A stretch of 64,000 bases of DNA from Paraburkholderia sp. BL10I2N1 (GTDB taxonomy: Bacteria; Pseudomonadota; Gammaproteobacteria; Burkholderiales; Burkholderiaceae): contig NZ_SNWA01000002.1 in the NCBI RefSeq assembly GCF_004361815.1, positions 1,550,001 through 1,614,000 on the forward strand, given 5' to 3'. This document shows, piece after piece, positions 26,347-35,877 of this stretch. The notes under the pieces were generated by a model. That model saw only the letters and a program-made list of their open reading frames with translations. It did not search any database and had not been told where the DNA came from. Numbering within the stretch: position 1 is the stretch's first letter; each line of letters starts with the position of its first letter. The translations under genes were made by a program, and so were the position numbers.

Positions 26347-26369
26347 GGGAGGGAGGGAGGGAGGGAGGG
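26347..26369 (+). repeat. GGGA tandem repeat, G-quadruplex-like
   Basis: Six runs of three G separated by single A (gggagggagggagggaggga then ggg) lie about 430 bases ahead of tnsAB. Single-base loops make a stable G-quadruplex likely in vitro. Confidence 0.75.
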
Positions 26370-26795
26370 CTGGAGCCTCGTCGCAAGCCCCGCCTCTGAC
26401 AACAGGAGTCTTTGCTATCAGGCAGCGCGGAGCGATTCAAAAAAATCACCGGTAGCGTGCGAAGAGAAAATCTTGATGCATCAACTTGAACGTTGCGTCT
26501 CGCAGACGCAGAAAAAAGTCATCAAATCGTTGACGTTCACACCGTAAATTTGGATATTGGTTCACGCAGAAACGAAAATACAAATATTTTTTTGCACTTT
26601 ACTACGTACTCCTAATCACATGATTTGCGTAGTTCGGCAGATAGAGACGTTGACTACCGCACTATCGTCGCCTATGGTCATGCGACGAGGAACGTGCTCC
26701 CAAAATTGGCACGCGGACTCCAAAACTTTTCCTTCGCGAAATGTCTCCTTTCCCCTAAGCCGATCAAAAGCCACGTCTGCGTGAGGGAGGTGAAA

Positions 26796-29684
26796 ATGAG
26801 GATCGAACTGCCGATCAAACGCAAGCCGATCTCCGTCTGGCAGGCAAACGAGAAGCAATGGATGGAGAACCGTCCCCTTGGATCTGCGAAGCCATACACA
26901 GACGATAACGAGCGGCGAAAAGCTCTAGCCGAATGGGGCACACCCCCCACTGGGGTGGATTACATACTCCGATCGGCGCGGGAGGCGCCTACACGGAAAT
27001 TGCCCGGCACCGGCGGAAACGTCATATCGCGTTACACATCAAAGAAGATGGGGAAGCGGCTTGCAACGGAAAGTAGACGGGTCGAATTCCCTGCTGTGAT
27101 CAAGGCCGATTTTGACGGATTCACACGTGAATTTTACTGCCAGCCAGTTCAAGTGGCTATCCCGAGGACCATTCGTAGCACCGGACGGAATGGCAAAGTA
27201 ACTGAGTATCGCCATGACGTCCCCTACACACCGGACATCCTCCGCTTGACAAACTACGGTCCATTTGTAGAAGAATGGAAAACTGAGCATGAACTGATTC
27301 GGCTAGCGAAAAAGCAGCCTGATCGCTTCTTTAAACGTGATGGGACATGGTACTGCCCAGAACGAGAGACATATTTCAAATCGCTCGGAATCACCTTTTG
27401 CCTTCGCTCTTCCGCTGAACACGACGACCTGTTCGCAGCCAATCTCGAGCATCTCTCTGCATACTTGATTGACGAAGTCCGTCCCGTTTCTGACGATACC
27501 TTGCTTGCTATAAGAACGCTTCTCGATAAACGTGGCGGGGCCATGAGTTTTGCTGCGTTAAATCATGCGGCATATGAAGACGACACACCATGGAACGAGA
27601 ACATTGAGCTTGAGACGCCTCGTGGAAGATTCCGCATCGATGACGTCTGGAAGGCTATCGCTGACCAGCAAGTGTTTGTCGATCTGGAGTACAACGACCT
27701 CTCCGAACCTTACACGACCGTTATCTGCTCGACATCAGAACAATTAGAACTTGTCAAATGGCGCCGTCCTCCGCCTCACGCCGTTTCGACTCATTTCTTG
27801 CTGACCGTCGATATTGGAACTGAGTTCATGTTTCGAGGTCGCTCTGAGGTGTACACAGTCACGGCACTACCAGAAGGAAAAGTCCTTTACCGTGACTCGG
27901 CAGCTAACGTATTCGAGGTCTTATCAGAAAAACAGTTTCAGTCTCTCATGTTTTCTGATGACGTTCAGCTGCTTTCGCCGCAAAAAAACATCGATGAATT
28001 ACTTGCGGAGAATCCGCCCATCAGCGACGAGAGGATTAACAAGGCCAACCGTAGATTCGAATTATTGAAAAGGCTCGAAGAAGTCGAGGTTCCTTACACG
28101 TGTTGCAAACGAACAATTCAACGCTGGCAAAAGAAAAAGCGCGAAGCAGGAGACTCATTGCCGCTTCAGAAGCTTAATTTAATTCCTGGGCGACCTGGAG
28201 GACGTGGCCCACAAATCTCACAAAGTGTTATTGACCTAATCAAAGAGACAGTGACCGGCGGTAACAATCCAACGAACCCGTCCGTGCGCAAAAGCTTTCA
28301 GGAGTTCACGGCTCTTTGCAAGGAACGGGGATTAAGACCCTGCTCCCGAAATACGTTCTATCAACGTTCTTCACAGTTCCGCAATGATCGAGCGCGCGAG
28401 GGTGCGCGCCGTGCCTACAATATGGAGCCCGCTGTATGGTATCTGCACCGGCTCGACAAGATTCATGGAGGACGGCCATTCCACCGGGTCCACATCGACC
28501 ACACCAAGGTCGACGTGGTAGTAAAAACGCAAGGGAAAGGCGGCCGCATATATAAACTACGCGCATGGCTTAGCCTTGTGATGGACGCAGAGTCACGAGC
28601 GGTCCTGTCCTTTTATCTTGCGGCCCATCAACCAAGTGCGGTGAGCTGCATGATGGCCCTGCGCGCTATGGTCGCGCGACACAAGCGCGTGCCGGATTTT
28701 ATCGTGTGTGACAACGGCCCAGAATTCCATTCGAAGGCTTTTGATCGATTCTGCGATCTCAACGACATCACCGTCGATTACAGGCCAGCGCATCAATCAC
28801 GATTCGGCAACGTACTCGAGCGCCTTTTTGGTATCACGAACACCAGATTCATTCACGACCTGATAGGCAACACGAAGGCTACCGCACACGTACGAACAAT
28901 GACGCGTTCCGTAGACCCAATGAACGCTGACCACCTCTCCTTCGTTGAGTTTCATGGCCTTCTGGATTACTTCTTCTTTGTGGAATACAACCGGGAGACG
29001 TGCCACCCTGCACATGACCATACGCCAGAACAATATATGCACAAGCGATTCATGGAAACGGGCAGGCGTCTCACTCGGCTTCGGCCATACGATACCCAAT
29101 TCATACTGCAAACGTTGATTCCAAGCACTCGCGGTACACACAAGATCAATCCAACATCGGGTGTACTGCTTTGGCGCATATGGTATTGGGCAGATGAATT
29201 TGCGGCGGCGCGTTATAAAAAAATGAAAGTTGAGGTGTACATCGACATGTGGGATGTCAGTGTGGTGTACGCCATCGTCAACAAGAAGTGGGTGAGATGC
29301 GTATCGAGCTTGTTGCTTCGCTACCGCAGCATGACCTCGATCGAGTTGCGCTATGCCCTTTATGAGGTCCGCCTACGACTGAAAGCTTCTCCGAACGAAA
29401 ATTTTGAGTCGGTGCTCGATGACGTCTTTGCCGATCATGTTCTGCCACCCGCCGCGGAAGCCACCGCCGCTACCCGAATGCTCTACGGGCGGGCGGGCCT
29501 GACCGCCGTCCTACCTCCTGAACAGGGTACGACAGGGTCCCGCAGGGACCGCTACGATGGATTCGATGAAACCAAAAATAACATTATCGAATCCCATAGT
29601 CAGGACATCGATTCAAATATATATCAATCCCCAAAAGAGTTCAAACTTGATTACGCAACTCTTCCAGTTAGAAAACCAACCTGA
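26796..29684 (+). CDS. tnsAB: TnsA-TnsB fusion transposase (TnsAB)
   Basis: A 962-residue fusion of both Tn7-type strand-cleaving subunits. Residues about 70-230 form a TnsA-like PD-(D/E)xK endonuclease: Glu96 region (RRVEFPAVIKADFDG), Asp147 in YTPDILRL, and Glu160-x-Lys162 in VEEWKTE. From about 470 on follows the TnsB/TniA DDE integrase: helix-turn-helix CCKRTIQRWQKKKRE, then Asp in VHIDHTKVDVVV (~566), Asp in FIVCDNGPEF (~638) and Glu in NVLERLFG (~674), and a beta-barrel. TnsA cuts the 5' ends and TnsB the 3' ends, giving cut-and-paste movement. The ATG at 26796 has GGGAGG five bases upstream; the frame to 26625 is unsupported. All catalytic residues are present. Confidence 0.95.
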   Translation: MRIELPIKRKPISVWQANEKQWMENRPLGSAKPYTDDNERRKALAEWGTPPTGVDYILRSAREAPTRKLPGTGGNVISRYTSKKMGKRLATESRRVEFPAVIKADFDGFTREFYCQPVQVAIPRTIRSTGRNGKVTEYRHDVPYTPDILRLTNYGPFVEEWKTEHELIRLAKKQPDRFFKRDGTWYCPERETYFKSLGITFCLRSSAEHDDLFAANLEHLSAYLIDEVRPVSDDTLLAIRTLLDKRGGAMSFAALNHAAYEDDTPWNENIELETPRGRFRIDDVWKAIADQQVFVDLEYNDLSEPYTTVICSTSEQLELVKWRRPPPHAVSTHFLLTVDIGTEFMFRGRSEVYTVTALPEGKVLYRDSAANVFEVLSEKQFQSLMFSDDVQLLSPQKNIDELLAENPPISDERINKANRRFELLKRLEEVEVPYTCCKRTIQRWQKKKREAGDSLPLQKLNLIPGRPGGRGPQISQSVIDLIKETVTGGNNPTNPSVRKSFQEFTALCKERGLRPCSRNTFYQRSSQFRNDRAREGARRAYNMEPAVWYLHRLDKIHGGRPFHRVHIDHTKVDVVVKTQGKGGRIYKLRAWLSLVMDAESRAVLSFYLAAHQPSAVSCMMALRAMVARHKRVPDFIVCDNGPEFHSKAFDRFCDLNDITVDYRPAHQSRFGNVLERLFGITNTRFIHDLIGNTKATAHVRTMTRSVDPMNADHLSFVEFHGLLDYFFFVEYNRETCHPAHDHTPEQYMHKRFMETGRRLTRLRPYDTQFILQTLIPSTRGTHKINPTSGVLLWRIWYWADEFAAARYKKMKVEVYIDMWDVSVVYAIVNKKWVRCVSSLLLRYRSMTSIELRYALYEVRLRLKASPNENFESVLDDVFADHVLPPAAEATAATRMLYGRAGLTAVLPPEQGTTGSRRDRYDGFDETKNNIIESHSQDIDSNIYQSPKEFKLDYATLPVRKPT

Positions 29685-29857
29685 GAGGGCACGTCGAGTG
29701 CTTCCGACGCGTTCCGACAACATCCAGCCTTACCGGCGAACACTCCGACAGGCTAGATTTATATCGCATTTTTCATCGTACCCAAGCGATCAAGACTTCT
29801 CGAATTAATCTAGATGCAATGGATGAAACCGCATTATTGAAAACACTGGAGTTGAAC

Positions 29858-30913
29858 ATGATCAGCAAAGAGCAAGCCATAGCGGGTTCACGCGGGGATA
29901 AAAACGACTACGTAAGAAATCTTCTAATTCCTCATAGTACCTTGAATACGATCTTGGAGGAAGTGGAAGTACTTATGGAACAATTTGGGGGGCTTTCCAT
30001 TATCTTGATCGTCGGCCCGACGGGATGGGGAAAATCAGCTTTCGGCCGGAAACTGCTAAGGGATCTCATCCAAATCTATGCATATCAAATTCAAGAAGAT
30101 CCCTCAATCATCCCTGCGGTGATGGTCGATGTAGATTCTGCAGATAGGAGATACGGGATAGATTTCGGTTTTCTTTATGCGCGAATCTGCATGGCGCTGC
30201 TGGCGCCCAGTGTCCTGGATGGATTCGGCATGCCTCAAAATCTTGGGAGACCACTCGATCCGACTGAAAATAGCCGAATGACGCTTGAAAACGCTATCGT
30301 AGGTCGGAAACTCCAGCATCTGATACTTGATGAGGTAATTCATTTTCTGAACTCGGCAACTCCTCCGGTTCACTATGGAAATCTTCTAAAATCGCTTTCA
30401 AATCGGTCCAACTTCCATCTGGTGTTAATCGGTGCCTATGGAAGCGAGGCATTAATACACGCAACCGCTCAATTAGCTCGCCGGATCACCGTCATACACT
30501 GCCCTCGGTATAAACAGTGTAAAGAAGATTTCGAAGAATATGCGACGTTCATTAAATCCGTGGCGGCACACATGCCATATCACTTCGAGATCGACTTACA
30601 GCACGACGTCGAATACATGTTCGAGGGTACGTTTGGATTACCCGGCGCGTCCGTGCAAGTGATCCTGGAGGCTGCCGCGCGTTGTTCGAAAGAGAAAAGA
30701 CCAAGATGGAGCAAAACTAATCTTGTGAAATCGATGCCATCGCTTGAGGAGCATCGCCAAATAGCGATGGAGACATTACGCGGCGAAGAGCGCATCCAAT
30801 CATATCTCCAGGGTGAACTAGTCAAGACTTACCCAACAGAAGCGGAGCTCCGCAGGGAGTTGGACCAAGAGCGGCATGAGGATAGCCAGCTGAATCGGCG
30901 TCGCGGTCAATGA
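29858..30913 (+). CDS. tnsC: TnsC AAA+ transposition regulator
   Basis: A 351-residue AAA+ ATPase of the TnsC/TniB family that links the target selector to the transposase. Walker A is LIVGPTGWGKSAFGRKLL; Walker B is LQHLILDEVIHFL; sensor-like SNFHLVLIGAYGSE and the arginine-bearing LARRITVIHCPRY follow. The ATG at 29858 is preferred because GGAG sits six bases upstream; an ATG 39 bases earlier (29819) is in frame. The gene lies 173 bases after tnsAB and its stop overlaps the tniQ start by four bases (ATGA), so TnsC and TniQ are translationally coupled. Confidence 0.94.
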   Translation: MISKEQAIAGSRGDKNDYVRNLLIPHSTLNTILEEVEVLMEQFGGLSIILIVGPTGWGKSAFGRKLLRDLIQIYAYQIQEDPSIIPAVMVDVDSADRRYGIDFGFLYARICMALLAPSVLDGFGMPQNLGRPLDPTENSRMTLENAIVGRKLQHLILDEVIHFLNSATPPVHYGNLLKSLSNRSNFHLVLIGAYGSEALIHATAQLARRITVIHCPRYKQCKEDFEEYATFIKSVAAHMPYHFEIDLQHDVEYMFEGTFGLPGASVQVILEAAARCSKEKRPRWSKTNLVKSMPSLEEHRQIAMETLRGEERIQSYLQGELVKTYPTEAELRRELDQERHEDSQLNRRRGQ

Positions 30914-32325
30914 CTACTCCGATTACTTTAGTGAGCGTCCCTGGCGGGTGGCCTGATGATTCTCCTCCTCGGTCAGCTTGCTTTGGCTTGGTCCCTGAGG
31001 GAGAGAGCGGGGAGAGCTATGAGAGCCTTACAAGTTATCTACGTAGATTGAGTGCCTTTCACGGAATATTTCCGGGGACATTTGCCTGCTATGTCGTTGG
31101 ACCCCTATTGCATGAACATGAGACGAGCGCACTGGTGCAAGGTCGCGAATTCCTCACCATGAATGGCATTAGCGGACGTGCGGCAGCTTGCGTCACCGCG
31201 CTCGAGAGACTCACAATGCGCACTGACCTCACTTCGAGAACATTGCTTCCGCTACGCACCTGTGTCCCCTCCGCCAAACTTCTTTCCAGGCAAGAGCGCT
31301 TCTGCCCCTCCTGTTACAGGGACGACGAATCCGTAGGTCGCTCAAAGTACAATCGCTTGCTTTGGACGATTCACTGTGTCGAAGCCTGTCCCCTCCACAA
31401 TGTTCTTCTCGAGACGGTACCCAACGCACGCAAACGCGACCCATATACGTTCTGGCTCCCTGGAGTGTCTCGTATCGATGGCACTAGTCTTGCCAATCAG
31501 GAAACTAGAAAGGCCAGCGAGGAGCAAATCCGATCCGCGCATTTGGTCACGGAATTGTTGGATGAGATACACCAATGTCCCGAAAAATTCGCCAATGCCA
31601 ATCGAACTAGCGAATTTATACAACATGCTGCAAACACGCTGTTCGACGGCAAACTAGCTCGGTTAGCTAAGTATCTCGGCAACAAACACGTTATCGACCA
31701 ATGCTGCCGCTATCGCCGCCGCCAGATGTCGCTTCCTATGCTGACCACTATCGCAGACCGTTGTGGTTGCAAGATATCCGACGTCGTGCTTGGAAACAAC
31801 TTAAAATTACGCAAGATGTATGAAAACGCTAACGCTAGCGTCGTGCTATTTCGCCACCGCGGGGTCCGAACATTCAAAACTTCAGACGCCTTGATTGCAG
31901 AGCTAGAAAAACGTTATAAATTAGGATTGCTTAAGAATCTAAGTCAGGCCTGCAGACTTCTCGATGTGAATCAAAATTGTTTGCACATACTTGCCCCAGA
32001 CTTTGCAACGATGCTAGTGCATCGGGGACAGGAATCGAGACGGGCGGAAAAGTTGGCGCGCAAAGAAGAGGGCTTCAACGAATACTGGAAATACTTTCAA
32101 GAACTGCTCGGGGAAGACATAAAGCCAACGCGGAGCAAAGTTGCGGAGCGGATTTTTCAGCGTACCGGAGTAAAGAGAGATTTTGTATACAGCAAATTCC
32201 ACACGAGAGCATTGGGACTCGCGAAATCATCGACCGTAAGAGTTGACAAAAATGCTCGCGGAATGCCTCCCGTCAAAAATCGGGGCAGATCAAAAACAAC
32301 CAATTCGTGTCGTAAACGACATTAA
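30910..32325 (+). CDS. tniQ: TniQ/TnsD family target-selector protein (copy 2)
   Basis: A 471-residue TniQ-family protein, of TnsD-like length. GGWPDDSPPRSACFGLVPEG opens the TniQ fold; the zinc site is FCPSCYRDDES and LLWTIHCVEACPLHNVLLE. YTFWLPGVSRIDGTSLAN matches copy 1 at 24336-25700 but the C-terminal DNA-recognition parts have diverged. Coupled to tnsC by an ATGA overlap. It ends 48 bases from the tRNA-Sec 3' end, and a basic tail (VKNRGRSKTTNSCRKRH) follows the last helical segment. By analogy with TnsD at glmS, this protein probably directs insertion beside selC; that is inferred from position. Confidence 0.92.
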   Translation: MTTPITLVSVPGGWPDDSPPRSACFGLVPEGESGESYESLTSYLRRLSAFHGIFPGTFACYVVGPLLHEHETSALVQGREFLTMNGISGRAAACVTALERLTMRTDLTSRTLLPLRTCVPSAKLLSRQERFCPSCYRDDESVGRSKYNRLLWTIHCVEACPLHNVLLETVPNARKRDPYTFWLPGVSRIDGTSLANQETRKASEEQIRSAHLVTELLDEIHQCPEKFANANRTSEFIQHAANTLFDGKLARLAKYLGNKHVIDQCCRYRRRQMSLPMLTTIADRCGCKISDVVLGNNLKLRKMYENANASVVLFRHRGVRTFKTSDALIAELEKRYKLGLLKNLSQACRLLDVNQNCLHILAPDFATMLVHRGQESRRAEKLARKEEGFNEYWKYFQELLGEDIKPTRSKVAERIFQRTGVKRDFVYSKFHTRALGLAKSSTVRVDKNARGMPPVKNRGRSKTTNSCRKRH

Positions 32326-32340
32326 TTGATGAACTCTACA
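32241..32340. promoter_or_regulatory. Candidate TnsB-binding repeats and transposon end
   Basis: Three similar short blocks, gacaaaaatg (32245-32254), gtcaaaaatc (32272-32281) and atcaaaaaca (32289-32298), lie in the 3' part of tniQ, followed by tgtcgtaaacgaca and ctctaca (to 32340). Tn7-like ends carry repeated TnsB sites like these. Spacing is irregular (27 and 17 bases), so the call is tentative. Confidence 0.3.
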
Positions 32341-32373
32341 CCGACTTTCCCCCTAACCCTTGTCAATGCGGGG

Positions 32374-32466
32374 CGGAAGGCAGCCGGAGTCGAACCGACC
32401 AAGGAATGTCTGACACCCCCTACTGGGTTTGAAGCCCAGCCGCACCACCGGATACGGATGCCTTCC
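32374..32466 (-). tRNA. selC: tRNA-Sec (anticodon TCA)
   Basis: A 93-base minus-strand tRNA with an eight-pair-type acceptor (GGAAGGC at the 5' end, GCCTTCC at the 3' end), discriminator G at 32374, a long variable arm, and TCA anticodon at 32430-32432 inside the loop of GGGCTTCAAACCC. The TpsiC arm reads GGTTCGACTCC. These are the marks of selenocysteine tRNA, which is charged with Ser, converted by SelA and delivered by SelB. It follows selB in the same direction and adjoins the Tn7-like module. Confidence 0.95.
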
Positions 32467-32501
32467 TTAACGAAGAACCCTCAGCCGCGTAGTCACAAAG
32501 C

Positions 32502-34424
32502 TTACAGGACATCGCGCAGGCGGCTATCGGTACGCAACAGGTGGACGTCACGCTGGAAGCGAGTATACCCAACGCGGTCGAAGAACTCCAAAATCTGGAT
32601 CGATCGCTTGCGACCAAGACCCGCGGCATCGCGAAATGCGGATGCGCCTGTTCCGCCGCCACCTCGCGCCGCCAGTTCGGCAACGAGGCCAGCAAGTTCC
32701 CGCACCACGTCGCGATGATAGAAAAGATCGCGCACCACCTGATAGACGTCCCCTTGCCGTGCGAGCTTGCGCAGCACCTGTCGCACGCGATCCTCGGGCT
32801 CATTGACGGCGGCGGCCAGATCGCGCACCCATGGCGGGTCGAAGCGCCCTTCCGCGATGAGCGGCAACAGAGCGCGTGCCAACACCTCCTCCGACGCATC
32901 GAACGTGACGGTATGGTTCGGCAGATGCAACCACGGCCCGCTGCGCAGCACCGCACCATCCGCGACGATCGCGTCAATCAAGGCGCGCCACAACGCGTCG
33001 GACAGTAGCGGCGCTACGATGCGTCGCAGGCGGGCCGCGTCGGGTCCCTGCTCGTCAGGTGAGCGCGCGTGAAAGTTCTGCAAGGCATCGAGAACCTGCT
33101 CACGCATCCGCTCCCAGTGACGGCTCATCACGATAAACGCATTGTCAGCAGTCTTGCCGTGCAAGGGAATTTCGATCGCACCGGCTGGCAGAACAAGCGC
33201 CTGCGCGGGCAGGCCGGTCACGTGCATCAGCGTCGGGCGCAGCATGCCGCGCGGCGACTGTTCGAGCAACTCGTCGAGGCGCCCTTCGTCGAGCCACGTC
33301 GTGAGCGCATCGAGCCAGGCGCGTCGCTGGGGCGTGCGTCGCTTACGCGCGGGGCCGAACGGATCGAGCACGCGCCCACCACCCGCGGTACGCGTCGCCT
33401 GTGCATTGCGCACGATGAAGCGGTCGCCCGGCAACGCGCTTACCGGCGTGTCGAACACCAGTTGCACACGTGCCGTATTGCCCGCCGTCAGCGTGTCGCC
33501 CTCCAGCAGCGCGACGTGCGCCACGCGATGCGTCGTGCCCAGATGAACATGCAACGGCGCCCAGTGCTGCAATGTGATGCCGGCGTCCGCGAGCAGCGTC
33601 AGATCGACATCGAGTCGCTCCGACGGCTCAGCGAGCCGTGCATCGACGACCCAGTCGCCGCGCGATATCGAGTCCCTGTCGATGCCGGCGAGATTCAACG
33701 CGCAGCGCTGGCCGGCCCGGCCGGTATCCGCGCGCTGGTTCTGGGCGTGAATGCTGCGCACGCGGACCGGCGTACCGGCGGGCGCCAGCATCATCGTGTC
33801 ACCCGTGTTGACGCGCCCCGCGAATACCGTGCCGGTGACGATCGTCCCTTGTCCCGCCAGCGTGAACACGCGGTCGATGGCGAGCCGGAACAGGCCGTCG
33901 TCGCGACGCGCACGCCACGCGATCGCGGCCGCTCGCAGATGCGCGTTCAGTGCAGCTACGCCTGGATCGTCAGGCTCAGTCGCATTCGTTACGAAGACCG
34001 GCGCACCGGCGAACGACGTCGATGCGAGCCACGCGTCAATCTCGCCGCGAACCTCGGCGAGGCGCGCCGCATCGACGCGATCCGTCTTGGTCAAGGCCAC
34101 TGCGCCTCGCGCGACGCCGAGCAGTTGCAGGATGGCGAAGTGTTCACGCGTCTGCGGCATGATGCCGTCGTCTGCGGCGATCACCAGCAAGGCGAAATCG
34201 ATGCCGCACGCGCCCGCCACCATCGTATGCACGAGCTTCTCGTGACCGGGCACGTCGATCAAACCCAGCACATCGCCATTGTCGAGCGGCGTGTAGGCGT
34301 AACCGAGTTCGATCGAAATTCCCCGCGCCTTCTCTTCCTTGAGCCGATCCGTATCGACGCCAGTCAGCGCGCGCACCAGGGTTGTTTTGCCGTGATCGAT
34401 ATGGCCGGCTGTGCCGACGATCAT
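32502..34424 (-). CDS. selB: Selenocysteine-specific translation elongation factor
   Basis: A 640-residue GTPase that delivers Sec-tRNA(Sec) to UGA codons followed by a SECIS hairpin. G1 is [20 protein letters not shown]3 DVPGHEK, G4 TKTD. EF-Tu-like domains 2 and 3 follow ([13 protein letters not shown]), and the C-terminal half consists of winged-helix domains that bind the SECIS, ending [16 protein letters not shown]. The start is the ATG at 34424 ([13 protein letters not shown]), which overlaps the selA stop by four bases; the longer frame to 34481 lies inside selA. The long plus-strand frame opposite is an artefact of GC-rich codon use. Confidence 0.97.
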   Translation of the reverse strand: MIVGTAGHIDHGKTTLVRALTGVDTDRLKEEKARGISIELGYAYTPLDNGDVLGLIDVPGHEKLVHTMVAGACGIDFALLVIAADDGIMPQTREHFAILQLLGVARGAVALTKTDRVDAARLAEVRGEIDAWLASTSFAGAPVFVTNATEPDDPGVAALNAHLRAAAIAWRARRDDGLFRLAIDRVFTLAGQGTIVTGTVFAGRVNTGDTMMLAPAGTPVRVRSIHAQNQRADTGRAGQRCALNLAGIDRDSISRGDWVVDARLAEPSERLDVDLTLLADAGITLQHWAPLHVHLGTTHRVAHVALLEGDTLTAGNTARVQLVFDTPVSALPGDRFIVRNAQATRTAGGGRVLDPFGPARKRRTPQRRAWLDALTTWLDEGRLDELLEQSPRGMLRPTLMHVTGLPAQALVLPAGAIEIPLHGKTADNAFIVMSRHWERMREQVLDALQNFHARSPDEQGPDAARLRRIVAPLLSDALWRALIDAIVADGAVLRSGPWLHLPNHTVTFDASEEVLARALLPLIAEGRFDPPWVRDLAAAVNEPEDRVRQVLRKLARQGDVYQVVRDLFYHRDVVRELAGLVAELAARGGGGTGASAFRDAAGLGRKRSIQILEFFDRVGYTRFQRDVHLLRTDSRLRDVL

Positions 34425-35863
34425 GCGCGCAACTCCTGGCATTGCGCGACGAAGACGGCTTCGTCGGCGGCTTCGAGACAACGCAGGTCGAGGCGCACGG
34501 CATCGTCCGCGACACGGCCGATCACCGGACGCGGCAATCCGCGGAGCGCTTTTTCGAGTTTTTGCAGCGCACTGCCGCTCCGTTTGCCCGACGCATTGCG
34601 CACGACGAGCCCATAGCTTGGCAATTGATCGACTGGTAAGGCCCCGCTGCCGATCTGGCTGAACATCGGTTCGGCCGTCACGGCGTATCGATCACCGAGC
34701 GCCTGCTGCAGCACCGGCAGCACGCGCTCGGCAGCAGCACGCGTGTCTTCGGCAGGCCGCGTGAGCAGACGCAAGGTGGTAAGGCGCTCGCGCAGAAATT
34801 CCGGCGCCCGATACAGACGCAGAACCGGTTCGAGTGCGGCGAGCGTGAGCTTGCCGACGCGCAGCGCCCGTTTTAGCGGGTGCTTCTTGAGCTTGCCGAT
34901 CAACTCCTTGCGACCGACGATCAGCCCCGCCTGCGGGCCACCAAGCAGTTTGTCGCCGCTAAACGTGACGAGGTCGGCGCCGGCCGCCACCGTCTCGCCC
35001 ACGGTCGGCTCGTCCGGAAGCCCCCACTGCGCCAGATCGACGAGCGTCCCGCTGCCAAGATCGACGGCGATGGGCAAGCCATGTTCGCGGGCGAGCGGCA
35101 CCAGTTGCTGAAGCTCGACCGTCTTCGTAAAGCCACTGATCGCGTAGTTGCTGCAATGGACTTTCATCAGCATCGCCGTGCGCGGGCCAATGGCTTCCTG
35201 ATAGTCCTTCAGATGCGTGCGGTTGGTCGTGCCGACTTCACGCAGGCGTGCACCCGCGCGGCTCATGATGTCGGGAATCCGGAACGCGCCGCCGATCTCG
35301 ACCAGTTCGCCGCGCGACACGATCACCTCTTTCTTCGACGCCAGCGCCGACAAGGTCAAAAACACGGCCGCCGCGTTATTGTTCACAACGGTAGCGGCTT
35401 CAGCGCCGGTCAGTTCGCAGATGAGACCGTCGATCGGATCGTCGCGGTCACCGCGGCGACCGGTTGCAAGATCGAACTCGAGATTGGCGGGACGCGTGAG
35501 CACGTCGACGACCGCGCGCACGGCTTCGTCGGGTAGCAATGCGCGACCGAGATTCGTGTGCAGGATCGTGCCCGTGAGATTGAACACGGTGCGCAGGCGG
35601 CTTTGCGCGCGTTCGGCCAGCATGCAGGCGACTTCGGCCGCAATCCGGGCCTCGTCGAGCGTCGCGGGCGGTGCCGCGGCGTGCGCAACGCCGGCCAACG
35701 CGCTGTTGCGCCAGGCATCCAGCGTCGCGCGGACGGCGGCGAGCACCTGCGTGCGGCCGTATGCGTCGATACACGGCTCTAGCGCCGCCGACGACATCAC
35801 CCGTTCGACCGACGGTACCCGCGCGAGCAGCGCGTTCAATTCGTGACCCGATACTTCGCTCAC
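34421..35863 (-). CDS. selA: L-seryl-tRNA(Sec) selenium transferase
   Basis: A 480-residue PLP enzyme converting Ser-tRNA(Sec) to Sec-tRNA(Sec) with selenophosphate. Family marks: [44 protein letters not shown] and the PLP-lysine motif [15 protein letters not shown]. The start is a GTG at 35863 preceded by GGAGG seven bases upstream, just after the fdhE stop; an ATG at 35905 lies inside fdhE. No selD is seen in the window, so selenophosphate must be supplied from elsewhere. Confidence 0.97.
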   Translation of the reverse strand: MSEVSGHELNALLARVPSVERVMSSAALEPCIDAYGRTQVLAAVRATLDAWRNSALAGVAHAAAPPATLDEARIAAEVACMLAERAQSRLRTVFNLTGTILHTNLGRALLPDEAVRAVVDVLTRPANLEFDLATGRRGDRDDPIDGLICELTGAEAATVVNNNAAAVFLTLSALASKKEVIVSRGELVEIGGAFRIPDIMSRAGARLREVGTTNRTHLKDYQEAIGPRTAMLMKVHCSNYAISGFTKTVELQQLVPLAREHGLPIAVDLGSGTLVDLAQWGLPDEPTVGETVAAGADLVTFSGDKLLGGPQAGLIVGRKELIGKLKKHPLKRALRVGKLTLAALEPVLRLYRAPEFLRERLTTLRLLTRPAEDTRAAAERVLPVLQQALGDRYAVTAEPMFSQIGSGALPVDQLPSYGLVVRNASGKRSGSALQKLEKALRGLPRPVIGRVADDAVRLDLRCLEAADEAVFVAQCQELRA

Positions 35864-35877
35864 ACGCGATCCTCCGC

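Larger units (their letters stand above)
25701..26795. other. Non-coding 1.1 kb between tniQ copy 1 and tnsAB
   Basis: No convincing gene. It contains a hairpin with three CCGATGTT units (26106-26142), a GGGA repeat (26347-26369), and a very AT-rich stretch at about 26560-26620. If the transposon proper begins at tnsAB, one end should lie here, but no TGT-to-ACA pair could be assigned with confidence. Confidence 0.4.
26796..32340 (+). mobile_element. Tn7-like transposition module next to selC (boundaries uncertain)
   Basis: A tnsAB fusion, tnsC and tniQ are consecutive on the plus strand and end 48 bases from the 3' end of tRNA-Sec. Tn7-like ends are normally 5'-TGT...ACA-3' with 5-bp target duplications; ctctaca at 32334-32340 is a possible end with ccgac as duplication, an inference. 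The opposite end was not found and may lie anywhere from the gap ahead of tnsAB to far upstream. Base composition is lower in GC than in the selenium genes beyond. No CRISPR array or cas gene accompanies it. Confidence 0.75.

Noticed and set aside
23000..32340. CRISPR-associated transposon (CAST) because of TnsAB fusion, TnsC and two TniQ proteins
   Set aside because: No direct-repeat array, no cas gene and no tracrRNA-like element in the window; a cargo part beyond the mapped region cannot be excluded.
32374..32466. Integrase-type genomic island at selC
   Set aside because: No tyrosine recombinase gene is adjacent; the neighbouring mobility genes are Tn7-like.
33069..34616. 515-codon plus-strand open frame
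   Set aside because: Lies antisense to selB, whose GTPase motifs are unambiguous; long opposite frames are expected in GC-rich codons.
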